From positions 90,701-154,700 of the forward strand of contig MNCI01002686.1 of NCBI GenBank assembly GCA_015680685.1: 64,000 nucleotides of DNA. The letters are read 5' to 3'. The position numbers were made by a program, and so were the translations under genes. Source of the DNA: Gnetum montanum (taxonomy: Eukaryota; Streptophyta; Gnetopsida; Gnetales; Gnetaceae). Positions within the stretch are counted from its first letter, which is position 1. Every line of letters starts with the position of its first letter. Shown piece by piece: positions 24,314-36,962 of the stretch. The notes under the pieces are model-generated. The model ran no database searches. It was given only the letters and a program-made list of their open reading frames with translations, and had not been told where the DNA came from.

Positions 24314-27020
24314 ATGACACCTAAACACTGAGGGGGGAAGAGTAGAAATCCTACTATCCAGAAGATGGATGAACATTCTAGGGAGTTATCAAAGGTTCCT
24401 AGGCCTATCTCAATCCATGCCTCATCCTTCACCACTCCAAGGTAGGTAGTTTTACTTATTTTTGCCTTTGTTTTCTATGGTTTTTCTAGTTTTGTTTCCC
24501 ATGTGTTGAAGCCATTTTTTCTATATCTACGCTAGTGGAGGGATTAAAATGGAGTTTTGATGAAATTCCATCTCCTATTTTGACTACTTTCCTATAGATC
24601 TATAGTCATTTTTTTGTTTTAGCTTTTCTAGATTCGATTTTAAAAATAGGGTTTGCTATTTCATGCTTTTTTCCCAAAATTTTTTGATAGGAATATTTTT
24701 TTAGATCTAGGGCTTAGGATTCGTTAAAATTAAATTTTAAAAAAATCCTACCCCATTATTTTGATATAAATCTTAATGGGTTTTAATCATTTTGGCTATT
24801 TTGACTATGTTTCCATGGCTATGTAAAATCTAGGTTTTGAAAATCTTTTAAGTTTTGGGCATGAAAAGTAAGCAAATTTTTGTATTTTTTTCTTAAGAAA
24901 AGGGCTACATATTTTAAAAATTTGATACATGTGTTCATAGCCCTTTGTTGAAGCTTTCTGATGGCTATTGTTTCATTTAATTTGGCCTTGAAATGACGAA
25001 GTTATGGATGTTTTTCTAATGTGGCACAGTTAGGTTTCTCATGTTGTTTTTGTAATTTCATGTAATCTCATAATTTTTTTTGTAAGGAAATGGTAAGGGT
25101 TTTGGCTAATTTTTGGCTATGGATAAGTATGTTTTGGCTTCATTTTTTCAATGGAGGTGGAATCACTCCAATTGGACTCAAAATGAATTTTTAACAATTT
25201 TTGAACCTACGTAATAAAGATGTTTGTGTCGTTTTTAGATTATTGTCAAAATTAACAAATTTTTCTTGCGCAAACGAAAAAGGTTTTGAATTTTTTCTAA
25301 GAATGGATATGTAGGGATCAGTTTAAGCTTTTAAACAATGGTAGAATCACTCTATTTAGAACTTAAACGAATCTTTGGTGAATTTTTTTTACCAACCCTA
25401 TGTGAAAAGAGGTTAATGGTGATGGTTATGGTTTTAGCTAAATTTTGGTTATGTTTTATGTAGATAGGGCTATACATTTTTAGTTATAATGGTCATGCCT
25501 ATAAGGTTCATAATATCTAGATTTTTTTCATAGTGGAATATTGAAATCGAAGCCCAAATGAATCTTTAATGAATTTTTTAGCTATAGCTATGTGAACAAG
25601 GCAAAATTATGGTTGTAGCACATTATCCATTTGGAAATGGAACTGGTTGATATGTATAACTTATGTTTTTCTTTTGTCAATATGTAAAACTAATTCTTAA
25701 TTTTGTTTTTAAAGAAGAGTAAAATATTTTTTTTATTTTCATCAAGCTTTTACTATGGCTACATGGTTTTTTCTAAGTTTATGATGCTTTTTCTAAATTT
25801 GTACATAGTTTAGATGTTTTTTTCCAAATTTATGCATGCTTTGCATAATTTAGATTTTTTTTCTAAACTTATTCTTGCTTTTTCTAAATTTATGCATAAT
25901 GTAGATGCTATTTTCTAGATTTATGCATAACTTAGACTAAGGTTTAGTTCTAGCTATAATGTTTTGGTTGTGATATTTTGGTTATGGTAATAATGCTATT
26001 ATGGAATTTCTTAAAATAATTTAGATAAACATCCTAGAGATTTTTATAGGGGATAATTTCACCTCTGACTAGATGTTTTTTCAAATCTGTTAAGTAATTC
26101 CATAATGTAAGGCTACACAAGGTTGTAATAATGTTTTCTTGTGAATTCTTTAAGCTAATTCAGATAAACACCTTAGAGATTTTTATAGAGGTTAATTTCA
26201 CCTTCGACTAAATGTTTTTTTTTTTCAAATTTGCTAAGTAATTCTAATTGATCATATATTTTTTTCTTTGTTTCATGTAGGGTCTTTTTGAGGTCCATCC
26301 TCATCATTGTGGAGTTAGTGGGTATCCTATGCTACATTGGTCATCCCAAGATCAATACCCCACTTCATGACATGCCTTTAGGAAAGCTCTCATTGTGGTT
26401 TTAACCTAGGACAAGGGAATTCCTTACCTACCTCCTTAAGAACTCTAGTATGATGTTGTGGTCACACTTGTCTATGGATGTAGCTAGGGTAATAGTGCAA
26501 ACCTTGTTGCCTCAGGCATTTATCTTGATTGTCAGATTCATCACTGCAAGCTACCTACTAAGATAGTAGGGGGACCAACATATTCCATAATCCCATGTTA
26601 CCTTATAGAGATCTAGATGATGCTAGAGTATAGTTGGTGTAATGCTAACAATACTCTAATGGTGGCACATACAACCCACATGTTATTCTAGAACTTGTCT
26701 AGCACGGTGTGTCATCTACAGAGGTTGAGCATGGCTATTGTAATGCTTTTATGTTTTGGCTTGACTACCTTTCCTAATTTTGTCAATTTTACAAATTTCT
26801 TGTAGGTACAAGGTTAATGATTGAGGTTTGATCATCAATGATCAAATCTTGGTAGTGGCTTAAACTACTTTGGATGAATTCACCAAGAGTCATTAAATCA
26901 ATAGTTAAGAGGGGACTTTGATGCATATGCCTTAAGATTCAACTCATATACAAGAAGTTTAAGGATGATAGGATGATGCACAGTTGGTGGGTAGATGCTG
27001 ATAGCATGGACTTTGCTATA
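24314..27020 (+). pseudogene. Older copy of the retroelement FCP1-like gene (family C)
   Basis: Exon 1 is 24314-24441 (128 nt, one stop). Intron 1 is 24442-26280 (1839 nt, T-rich, GT..AG) and exon 2 is 26281-26723. Intron 2 is 26724-26805 (82 nt), and exon 3 starts at 26806 and fades out near 27020. Exon junctions and phases match the gene at 43625-47850, where exon 1 is 131 nt and intron 2 is 76 nt. Protein matches include ILIIVELVGIL versus FLLVVELVRVL, a segment ending MMLWSHLSMDVARVIVQTLL versus FEVAIWSNFSEVIAQSVLETML, and NNTLMVAHTTHMLF versus NNTLFIAARVHTLF. The pattern resembles FCP1/NIF phosphatases, but the catalytic DxD and DD positions are VEL and AH. At least one frameshift lies in exon 2. 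It is on the plus strand, antisense to C1. Confidence 0.75.
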
Positions 27021-27823
27021 CTATGATTTCATTTAGCCTTAAGAACACTGGACTGATTTATCAATGAGCCATGACCTATATATTCAATGATTACATGTTA
27101 GGTTTGATCAATGATTACATAGATGATATAGTTTTTAAGTACAAAATAGACAATGACCATGCTAATGACCTAGACCTTGTGCTTAAACGATGCCTCAAAT
27201 ATGAGCTTAGATTCAATCCCAAGAAATGTATCTTCATTATCAAGACCAATAAGATGCTTGGCTTTATAGTCTTTGAAGCAGGGATACGTGTTGATCTTGA
27301 TAAGGTTAAGATCATATCCAAATTGGTATTGCCTAATAATCTTAAAGAGCTTTAGGAATTGCAAGGAAGACCATAATTTATTTGCAAAATTATTGCTAGG
27401 ATTACGGATAAGTTACAACCCATGCAACACTTACTTAAGAAATGGGTCCCGTATGAGTGCATGGCTCGATGCCAAGAGGCCTTCAAAAACATTAAGCAAG
27501 ACTTGACACAACTATTGATATTCTATCATCTACAAGAGGTTAAACTATTTTACATTTACCTTGCCATCTTTGACACATCCATTACCTCTATTCTTTGTCA
27601 AAAATGTGATGTTGAAGCAAAAATGCCTATATACTACCTTAGTCATGCATTAGTTTCTCACAAGACCAAATACACTAAAGTGAAGAAGTATTATCTAGCA
27701 CTAGTCTTCTCATTGAAGAAGTGGAGTCACTACCTCTTGAGAAGTCAAGGTAATGTCATTTACAAGGATAACATACTTAGAGCCATAATGACCAACATTT
27801 ATGAAAGTAGTTGTATAGCCTGA
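27021..27823 (+). pseudogene. Element C2: RT end and first RNase H
   Basis: Coding resemblance begins abruptly with FSLKNTGLIYQ, the middle of the RT palm. It continues through the intact catalytic box YIDD near 27118-27130 (NDYIDDIVFKY), the thumb (LKRCLKYELRFNPKKC) and connection, then a Ty3-type RNase H region (MQHLLKKWV, CQEAFKNIKQDL, YYLSHALVSHKTKY, YYLALVFSLKKWSHYL). 27071 and 27422 are in one frame, separated by a stop near 27355. Everything upstream of about 27021 is missing and replaced by the antisense-type gene of C1, so this is a recombination junction. Confidence 0.85.
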
Positions 27824-27959
27824 TGGAAAGCCATAACCATGGAGTTCAACCTCCATTACATCTCTCAATGCTCAATGAAAGGTTAAGGTATTATTATACA
27901 AATCCTAGTTTCACTTGTCGATGACTAAGTATCCATAGATCTTGAATTCCCTAATGAAC

Positions 27960-28580
27960 ACATTAACACATTTAGCCAAGTTCCCAAGGATTATGAGGTA
28001 GTCATGCAGTTTGACAAAGCCTCAACTACCCATGGGGCTGGTGACACTACCATCATAATATTTTCACTTGGTGAAATCCAACCCTTCACCTATTATTTTA
28101 AGTTTCTATGTGCCAACAACATAGCAGATTATGAAGGTTTGATTAGAGGGATGATGGTAGCTTGTGGCCTAGGAATTAGACACCTAGTAATTAAAGGAAA
28201 TTTACAACTTGTGGTTAACCAAGTAATTGAGGTCTATGCATGTAAAGCCAAACACTTACAACCATATTGTGACCTAGGGAAGTAGTTTTTGCAACAATTC
28301 ATAGATGTTGATATCCAACACATACCCCAAAATGAGAATGCAATAGCTAATGCAATTACAATGTTAGCCCTCATTATGTGTTTATTAAGTTTCCCACCTT
28401 AATCGTGGACTATGCTACTTCTATCACACAAAACACTGCAAATACCTTTATGGTCATTGTTCATATTACTCATTCCAAGGAATGGTATGATGATATCAAA
28501 ATTTATCTTATGCATGGTGAATCCTTACAAGGCTTGACTACTACTCAAAAGGAAATTTTACACAAGCGATCGAAGTAGTA
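27960..28580 (+). pseudogene. Element C2: second (Tat-type) RNase H
   Basis: The frame 28004-28285 is in phase with 27422 and encodes an archaeal-like second RNase H, the hallmark of the Tat lineage. Visible parts are FDKAS near the start (first acidic residue present), DYEGLIRGM (second present) and IKGNLQLVVNQV, where the usual aspartate is asparagine. A frameshift lies between about 28286 and 28378; the following frame 28378-28578 continues the linker (EWYDDIKIYLMHGES). Confidence 0.8.
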
Positions 28581-28639
28581 TGTCATCATAGGTGATAACA
28601 CATTATGTCAATAATCCTATGATGGCATACCCCTAAAGT

Positions 28640-29730
28640 GCCTAGTTAAAACTAAAGCCAAAACAGTCAGAGAGGAGGTTCATGAGGGTATGTTTGGAAG
28701 ACATATAGGACTAAGAGCTATGGCCACTATAATTAGATGGTTATGCTACTATTGACACTATAAGGAAAATGGCTACCTGCAAAAGCTTAAGTAGTGTGAA
28801 ACATGCCAACGATATAGCAACCTTATACATGTGCCACAAATGAAGTTATATACCAGTCAAATAACATGGTAATTTCAATGATGGGGGTTGGATATCATTG
28901 GATCCATAATGCCTAAGTCTTTTGTAGGGCATAGCTTCATCATCACTGCAATTGAATACTTTACAAAGTGGATGGAGTTTATTCTCCTAAGGAAGACTAT
29001 AGCTAAATATGTCTACAAGTCCATTCTAGATAACATTGTAGCCCATTTTGGCATACCCATGACCATAGTTATAGAAAATGGACCACAATTTAGTAGCCAT
29101 GAAATGAAATATTTCTTTCACAACTTAAGCATTACGCATTCTTTCTCATTACCATATTACCCTCAAACTAATGGACAAGTGGAAGTAAGCAATAAGGCCA
29201 TCATCAACCTACTCAAAAAGATGCTTAACAGTAGCAAGCATAAATGGCATGAGAGTCTTCTCCATGCACTAAGGGCATATAGAACAACCTATTCACACGA
29301 CAACTGGTATGATCCATTATAGCCTATATTATGGTTTTGAAGTTATTTTACCTCTAGAATTGTAGGTGCCATAGCTCTAAGTGGCCTTGACCAACTTCAT
29401 TAATGGTGAGCAAGATAAGGAGTTTTGGACAGCATCCCTATACCTGATGGAGGAGCAACGGATATAGGTACTTACTCACATTAAGCACTATTAAGAGAGG
29501 CAGAAACAATAGCATCACCATAACTTGACCATGCACAAGAGCAAGATGGGTGACTTAGTGCTTAAAGCCATCTATGAGCATGCAGATAAATTCTTAACCA
29601 ACTAGAAAGGGCCTTCCCTTGTCATTAGAGCCTATGGAAATGGTGCATTCAAAATAGTCAACATGGGTGGGAATGAGCTAGAAAAATTGGTTAATCATTC
29701 CTATCTAAATTCATACTACATGTAGTTGAA
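28640..29730 (+). pseudogene. Element C2: integrase
   Basis: The zinc-binding part is readable at about 28675-28815 (VHEGMFGRH and CETC). The core frame 28888-29322 contains LDIIG (first aspartate), VIENGPQFS, where the second catalytic aspartate is changed to glutamate, and QTNGQVEVSNK (catalytic glutamate). The C-terminal tail, with stops, runs to about 29730 (LVLKAIYEH, GNELEKLVNHSYLNSYYM). Frame is shared with 28378. As read, the core could not form a standard DDE site. Confidence 0.85.
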
Positions 29731-29759
29731 AATCATTGACAAGGAAGCCTACTTTCAAT

Positions 29760-29946
29760 GACTTGCCAAGGCCTTAAGTTGGTACCAAGGTCCACCACGA
29801 CCTTAAACTAGCAGCATTGGTGACCTGGATGACTTAATTCTCATATGACCTATATGCATTATAGCCTTATAATATGCAATGGTGTTTTTTATTCTTTGTT
29901 GGTGCCTCTTGGGTCAATCCTCTAGACACCAACAAAGAGGATCCAT
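29760..29946 (+). promoter_or_regulatory. C2 3' untranslated region: hairpin and decayed polypurine tract
   Basis: M1-like sequence lies at about 29765-29830 (on this strand CCACGACCTTAAACTAGCA). A hairpin has arms 29894-29904 and 29927-29937 that pair perfectly over 11 bp (CTTTGTTGGTG with CACCAACAAAG). The tract AACAAAGAGGATCCAT then leads into the LTR at 29947. Confidence 0.7.
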
Positions 29947-31016
29947 TGAAACAACATAAAATTTCCATGTTATAGCCAATTTTCGTCATGTAGCTTTCAC
30001 CCCATGAAACCTAAGGTGAAACTTCATTGTAAATGTGAAGATTGTAATCCATGGAGGGCAGTCTCACATATTCTATACTTTTAGGGTTGAAAAATGCCTC
30101 ATAAGTGATCAAAGAATCATTCCTAAAATTAATAAAGTCACCTATTATCTATATTTGGGCTTGGGGGTGGGGGCGGGGGTAGGGGATGTCAAATATGCCT
30201 TTTGGAATGCCAAAAATGAAAATTTAATGGTTTTATGGGGGTATACATTTTTCTATGCTGGAAACACTTGCAGGAGGATAGATCTCACCTATCGAAAATG
30301 TGGAGAGATGAGGGATTTTCCCTTAGCTTGGAAACTTTTCCCCTAGGGTGGAGACTATATGATCAACTTGGAAACCTTTCCCCTTAGCATAGAAGTTTTT
30401 CCCCCTAGTGTGCAGGCTTCATCCCCAGCATGGAAATTGCATCCCCATAGAGTGGAAGCCACAAAAGCTAGATTTTAATACTTCATGCACTCTAACATTG
30501 ACCAGCCACTATAGCAAGCATGGTGAAGAGCTCAACATGGAAGATTTATCTCCAGTGTAAAAGGTGTATCCTTGTTACTATTTATAATAAACAGAATGAC
30601 CATGGGGGAAAGTCACTTACTATATATGGTAATTTTTCATCCAAATTACAGCCAAATCATAGTCATTTTATAGCCCCATTCATGGCCCAAGACCTATAAA
30701 ATCCAACCTCAAACATCATTTACAAGTTCCAAAATAAGTTTTTGACATGGTTCAACAACTTTTGGCATACATACACTCTTGCATATAAATTATTCATAGT
30801 TCTCTACTTGGGTATTCTCAAGCACTCAAGAGTTTTTACAAGTATCCATACTTGTATTCTCTTGAATCGAGCATGGAAACCCTATGACCTTGTGGCCTTG
30901 TAACCACCTTTGGGATTTATGAATTTTCAAGCTCCATGCTACACTCCTAGAATTTCTGAATCCTAGTGTAGAGAACTTGGGTAGCTTGGAGTCTTCACAC
31001 TTCTCAACCCCCACCA
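29947..31016 (+). repeat. 3' LTR of element C2 (family C)
   Basis: It begins TGAAACAACATAAAATTTCC. The half-site array (TCTATGCTGGAAA, CCCAGCATGGAAATT and variants) occupies 30255-30555, upstream of a TATA-like CCTATAAAATCC at 30692-30703. The right edge is taken at CCCCCACCA (31016) because similarity to C1 ends there; the true end could be further right. No target duplication was found. Confidence 0.75.
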
Positions 31017-31439
31017 TAGTCAATGTTATAGATATGAGATTACAATACCAAAGGTTCAATAGCATCAAAAGTCGTAGGACATCTAGATCATGGAGTTGAC
31101 TACATTGACTTCAATGGACCTTGAACCTCCATCTAAGTGAACCTCCATACTGTCCATTTGTACCATTTGTACACATTTCTCTAAGTTATTCTTTATTTTT
31201 TCTCAATAAAGTTTTAAGTTTTGGTTTTTATGTGCAAAATATATATTTTTTATTTTCTATGCATTATTCAAATCTATTATCATTTTTTGCATTCTATTTC
31301 ATCACACTATTTTGCAAACCCTCTAAGTCTCTAGTTGATCTACCGAATCGGCTAGGGCACCTCATATCCTACTTTTGTGTAGGCCCTAGGGATTTAAGGT
31401 TGTGGATTTCTATGCACTAAATCCATTAGACTTTATTCC
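31017..31439. other. Spacer of uncertain origin next to the C2 LTR
   Basis: It contains AATAAAG near 31205 and ends TTATTCCAACA just before coding similarity on the other strand begins. It may be the downstream part of an LTR not present in C1. No gene was seen. Confidence 0.4.
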
Positions 31440-32446
31440 AACAATTGATTATTTTGATCACAACATTTGCAAATGGCCTTGAAAACAAGGTCTTCTTCCT
31501 TCAGTTTCTACCTATTAGGATCATGATGGTACTATTTTTTCTACCTCTCTTAATATCTTTCAATGTTGGCAAGCGTGTGTATCCATTGTTCCTCCACTGA
31601 AACGAGATCAATGATATGTATCTCCTTACTCTCTTCATCATTGATGAAGTTAGACAAAGTTATCTTTAAGGATGGAATTCATAATTCAAGATGAAAAAAA
31701 ACTTTAGATCCATAAACTAGGCTATATGTTGTAGCTTTGAATGTAGTCCTAAAGTTCATCCTACAAGCCAAAAGTACATACAGTAGCTATATCATCTACA
31801 TTTACCATTACCTAGCATTGTCTTTAAGAGTTTAATGATGACTTTTTTGGTAGCTTCAGCTTGGTCATTAGCTTGCAGGTAGTATGGTGATGAAAAGGAA
31901 TGTTTAATGTTTAGTTATCGATAAAAGGTCTACATTTCTTAGATGCTAAAATATTGTCCATTATCTATAACTATGATTAAAGGTAAGCTAAAATAAGGCA
32001 CTCTATTATCTAATATGAATTTACAAACTTGTTGAGCCACTATTTTCCTTAGATGAATAGCTTCAACCCTCTTAGTAAAGCACTCCATTGTAGTGATGAT
32101 GAAGTTATGTCCTATAGAAGACTTCGATGTTACAACTCCAATGATATCAATTTTCCATCTTTGGAACAACCATATGATATAAGCGGTGTGCAACTTAGTT
32201 AGTGGCACATGTATCAAGTTGCCATACTATTGACATGTATAATAAGTTTTGACTTTCCACAAGTAATCACTTTCCATATAAGTCCAATAGTATCCTAATA
32301 ATCTAATCTTTGTGGACATGGCTTGTGGTCCTCTATGTCCTCCACGTATTCCTTCATGTACTTGTTTAAGGACCTTATGAGCTTTTACTTTGCCTAAGGG
32401 CTTTTGCATTAACCCCAAGTTTGTATAGAAGCACATGCCCAGAAAA
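31440..32446 (-). pseudogene. Integrase fragment of a third C-like element (C3)
   Basis: On the minus strand the zinc-binding part (VHEGIRGGHRG, 32436-32227) is followed by the core 32217-31939 with WKIDIIG and VIDNGQYFS, in which the second catalytic aspartate is still present. Then comes QANDQAEATKK (glutamate present) and C-terminal segments to about 31460 (SLKITLSNF-like, IIDLVSVEEQWIHTL). It is truncated at both ends, on the right by the copy that starts at 32447. Confidence 0.8.
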
Positions 32447-34560
32447 GTATGTTTTCCACAAGGTAATTATAGATAATCCTACAACTAATTATATTATCCT
32501 AGGAAGGATTATTACTAACCTCAAAACTATCATCAACTATAGTGGTGAAAACCACAGTTGTGGGTGAGGTCATCATCAAACCAGCCCTACCCTTACTACT
32601 AGCCAAACCGGTATAGATATTATGTTCAATAATCTATTTCTCCAACTAGTTCTACTTCCTCTACTTCAAATTGCCACTACCACTCTCCTGAATATCATTG
32701 TGTCACAACATCTTCTAAAGGATCACCATCTTACACCTCTCATCCTCTTCCTTATCCTCAATATTCTCATACTCTAGTTCATCACATGTTACATCTAGCA
32801 ACATAGGAAGGTTTAGCAACACAACATCAATGAAAGGATGTCACTTGAGTTGCAAACATACATAGACATGATAATGTTACTAGGTTCCCACCAAAATCTT
32901 AAAAATGGCCTTTCTTTAGGATGACTCTAATGTATAAGTGCAACACTCATGTACCTACTAACTCATTTAGACTAGCACAATGGCAACCAAGTGATACACC
33001 CTTCCTTTCACAACCAACATCTTCTTGATCTTATGCAAAGGCCAACATCCATTGTTACTCCAACACTTAAGAGAAGTAATGAATCTAGCATTGTGTAGAG
33101 GCACATGAATCCATGCATACCTAATCATGATCAAGGGTGCAATCATGGGCTAGACATATGAAAAGTTTACACAACTCATACTTTGACCCATCATACATTT
33201 AACAACCAAGTGTGTGAACGATAACCTATCTTCACAACTACCACTAAACTAAGAGACACCTAGTTACTTGAAAATGAAATATTAACACTATTTTACAAAT
33301 GCATGAAGCTTACCTATCCACTTATTAATCCTTATCACATCCAAATGCTTATTCATGGGGAAGATGCCCCATCCTAACATTTAGAATTAAAAGGTGTTTC
33401 TCATGTTTTTGTTTTACAGTTTTTTATCATTTTCTCATTTATTGATACATATTTTTCCTATCCTTTTCATCGTTTTCCACATTTTTTTTTCATTCCCTTT
33501 GTCCATAATCTTGCTTGTGAATAAAATGGTCTCATGTATCCCATTGAGGTGAGGTCTTTTCTGTGTTGTTAAGCCATGAGGGGATGATTATTTGGATAGT
33601 GAGAACACATCATCCATCCACCCATTCCATTAATAAGAGGTTCTTACTATGGTCACAATGATATTCTTCTTTTATCATTAAACTAAGACTAAACGTGTGA
33701 TCATTATGCCTAGACAGAAAAGTGAAGAACCAAGTAGGAATGTAAAGGGTGTGACATCAAGGGGATTTGTGGATCTCTTTGACCACTTATATATGTTCTA
33801 TCATGTTGCTAAGGTCATAATTATATCCTTGTATATCTAACAAAAAATAGAAGTGAGAGTAAAATAAGTGCTACCTTATCATGTTACTAGAAAGACATGT
33901 TACCCATGCTTGAAGGTGGTCCTCTGGTAAAGTTGACACAGATGAAAATAAAATAAAAGGGCATTGAATAAATTTTTGAGGGTTCCACTGGAAAGACATG
34001 TTACCCATGCTTAAAGGTTGGTTGCTTCATAGACTCATAAAAAATAAGTTCCATGAATAAACTTCTTCCTTGGACAAAACACCAAGTGATGCTACTCCTT
34101 GCAATGGTGGTAGTCTTATGGTTGTTAATCAAAAAGATAAAACAATGCGGTGTCACTGGAACATGGTTTGGACTTGGTTTGAATTTTGAAAAGAAGGGCT
34201 AATGATTACTTAACTATTAATAACACATAAGGATTCATTATGCCTATGGTAAGACACCTCACATCCTAATTTTTGCAATCCTTTCTAAAATCCATCTCAT
34301 CTCATTGTCCGTATGATCATAACTTGTGGTTTTGTGTAACATAACATTATTTCCTCAATTTTGTGGTTTTAACATGTGTGTTTTGTTCCATAGGTATGTG
34401 TTGCATTCAACCCCTTTGGTGCCTATGGACATTTTTAGGTGTGGGTATACATTGGCATCAAGGGCTGAAGCCTACTTTGGGGAGGGCACACTTGTATAAT
34501 TGTTTTGATTTGTACCTATTTGGAAAAACCACATCATCTTAAGCCTTCCAAGTGCATAAA
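32447..34560 (+). mobile_element. Partial plus-strand copy of the gag-only element interior
   Basis: The reverse complement of 7090-9340 aligns by eye. Shared landmarks are AAGGTAATTATAGA at 32459 (minus strand near 9340), the GATCACCATCTTA-type block near 32720, the segment around TCATGGGGAAGATGCCCCAT near 33350, and CCTACTTTGGGGAGG near 34470 (minus strand of 7160-7180). Neither LTR is clearly attached. No intact frame is present. Confidence 0.7.
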
Positions 34561-35399
34561 TGATAAATTCAAAACCTTTCCTTATCATATAACCAATATC
34601 CCTTTTCTTACATCTTCTGATGCTTTTAAATGCTAGAGATTTCATCTTCTAACACTCATTGTGCCTCAATATGAATTCTCACTTACCCCAAAACTATGGA
34701 TTTTACATGAACCCTTCCAACCAATCACAAAGCTTCATTTTCCATGTTGCATATCCTCCTTAAATGCATTTTCAAGCATCCTAATATCAACTACTCAATA
34801 TCAGGTGGGACTCGATGTCAAATACTCGATATTAGATCCATAAAAAGTTATAAATAGGAACCCCACGATGCTCATAAACTTTATTATCATCAATTGAAGC
34901 TAGGGGAGTTTTTGAGTTTTTCTTTCTTGACTTAGAGCTCTACAAAACCAACTTCCACTCATGATATCTTGCTCCATACCACACTCATTTCCATAGTTTT
35001 TGAATCTAGTTGAACCCAAAGTATTTAATTTAGCTGGGAGAGGATGCTTGCATGGAAAAATTGCACCAATTTTTTGAAATTTACTATCACTTAGAAGGTA
35101 TTATAAGGTAAGTATGTTAAAAACCTTAAGTATTTTAATGAATAATCAATCGTATGAATCCCAAAACCTAAAATTCTCTCACCCAAGGGATCATAATTGT
35201 AATTATAAGCCATACATAAGGGAAAAGAGGTCAAATGCGAAGGGTCATAAAAGAAGTTAACACTTTTTGAGAATTTTTCTAGCTCTAAAATCATATGAAT
35301 TAAAGAAATTAATAGAACTAGGGTTATGAGTAAGGTATAAATGTGTTCATGATGAATGAGAACACCTTAGTAACACCAAATCCTTAAATGATTGTAGAT
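34561..35399 (+). promoter_or_regulatory. Promoter-like region before a decayed ORF
   Basis: TATAAATAGG at about 34849-34858 is a good TATA box, preceded by a GATGTCAAATACTCGATATT-like imperfect palindrome near 34813-34835. This resembles the U3 layout of the LTRs in this window. I could not delimit an LTR here. The region ends with GATTGTAG directly before an ATG at 35400, which could be a splice acceptor. Confidence 0.4.
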
Positions 35400-36962
35400 G
35401 GGCCCAAAAAGAGAAGGACAAGAAGGACCTTCACAAGGTGCAATCAGACACTAAGAGGTGGTAGAGGCCAACTAGGAGAACAAGGTCCACAATTCAACCA
35501 TGAAGAACAAGAGGCCAAATCATTTAGCATTCATTAAGAGGATCTTGCTAGAAGGTAATTGGTCTGAGGGAAGGTTGTAGAACCATAGGCCCTAGTGTAA
35601 GGATAATTCCTTACATTGTCTTAGGTATTCCTCAAGTCCATCCAAGAGAAATCCATGTTGACCATGGTCATCATGGAAATGAACTTCAGGCCATTCATGG
35701 CATTTTTCCCTAAGGTAGTTAGAACTCAACTGTAGGTGTTGCCTCTATGGCACATTCTCTTTGAAAGTGGGGAATGGTACCTCAGTGAGATGTAAAAATT
35801 TTGGCATAAGAAGAAAGAGGGCAACACAATCAACATTAGTAGAGTCTCTATCTATTTTTTAGTCAATGAAATTGTAGAGGCTCTAAACCTACCAAATGTG
35901 GGGGCCAAGGCGACGCATCTTTCCACAAGGTCTAATGTAGAAACTAGGAAGTTATGGTTGAAGTAGGCATATAACAAAGATAATGAAATATACAATGAGT
36001 TGACTCTAGAAGAGAGGACTTATTTTAAGATCAACACCTACCATCTCTTCCCAACTCAAGGGCTCAAAAAAAATCAACTTATGTAGCCCAAGAAAGTGCA
36101 ATCTTGATGGGCAAATACAATGCCAATCTTGGCTAGTTATACTTCATGGAAATTCAAAGGTGGTTTGAGGAAAGAAAAGTAGGGAATCTGACACTCCCAT
36201 TTTATTGCCTAATTAGAAAGCTCTACAAACATGTCAAAATCCCAAGGTACACCAATGATGTTCCTAAGATGGCTCAGAATGATTCTTTCTTTGAGTTGCT
36301 CAAACTATCAACACCAAGAAAAGACCTTGGTAAGGAACAAGAACAAGAATCATAGAAGGGGATAGAATAAGAAATTGAAAGGGAGCCTGAGAAAGACTAG
36401 TGTAATGGCAAGAGCCACAAGTTCCACCATCACCACTGTAAGATTATAGACCTACAATGAGCCATCTATAGAGAATAGTTGAAACCCTTAGTTGGGAAAG
36501 TAGGGATGAATCAAACCTCTTTCAAGTCATCAATGATACTGTGCAGCCCATAGTTTTTTACAATCCAAAAAGGGAGAAAATTTATTTATAATTAGGATTA
36601 GAAAACCAATGATCATAGCAAATCTTTGAGAATGTTGCATCTTTTCAAGTGGTGCTTGAGAAAGGAAAAGGTGTCATAGTCATGGTTATGCAACACTAGG
36701 ATGTAGTAGGCATAGTAGAAGCTATCACAAATCACATTAAATAATATTTTAATATGCCCATTGTGCCCTTGGTGGAATTAACTAGAATTAGAGATGTACA
36801 AATGCTAGTTGAAACTTCAATGACTCGTATGACCCATGAGAATGTGTTTGATAGATGGTTGCAGATTGGGCAAGTGATAACAACTCTTTTTAACATCCAT
36901 AGTGATGTCATTGTAGTATAGTATAACCTCATTGCCACAAAAGAAAAATTGATCATGACAGA
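35400..36962 (+). pseudogene. Decayed retroelement-type ORF, first part
   Basis: From ATG 35400 the start reads MGPKREGQEGPSQGA, followed by many stops and shifts. Longer readable parts are NTINISRVSIYFLVNEIVEA near 35820-35880, VGAKATHLSTRSNVETRK near 35900-35950, an open frame at 36146-36355, and a stretch ending in MTHENVFDRWLQIGQV near 36830-36870. The ORF is cut at 36962 by the insertion of element B and resumes at 54294. The short basic N-terminus, a middle domain and a coiled-coil C-terminus echo the layout of the gene at 43625-47850, but I could not establish homology. Confidence 0.5.

Noticed and set aside
18614-31016. C1 and C2 LTRs as the two ends of one normal element
   Set aside because: They are in inverted, not direct, orientation, each next to the integrase end of its own pol.
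34618-35390. A further family A LTR
   Set aside because: TGATG at 34618 and a TATA box at 34849 fit, but neither the conserved CACTCATCA end nor a polypurine tract was found.
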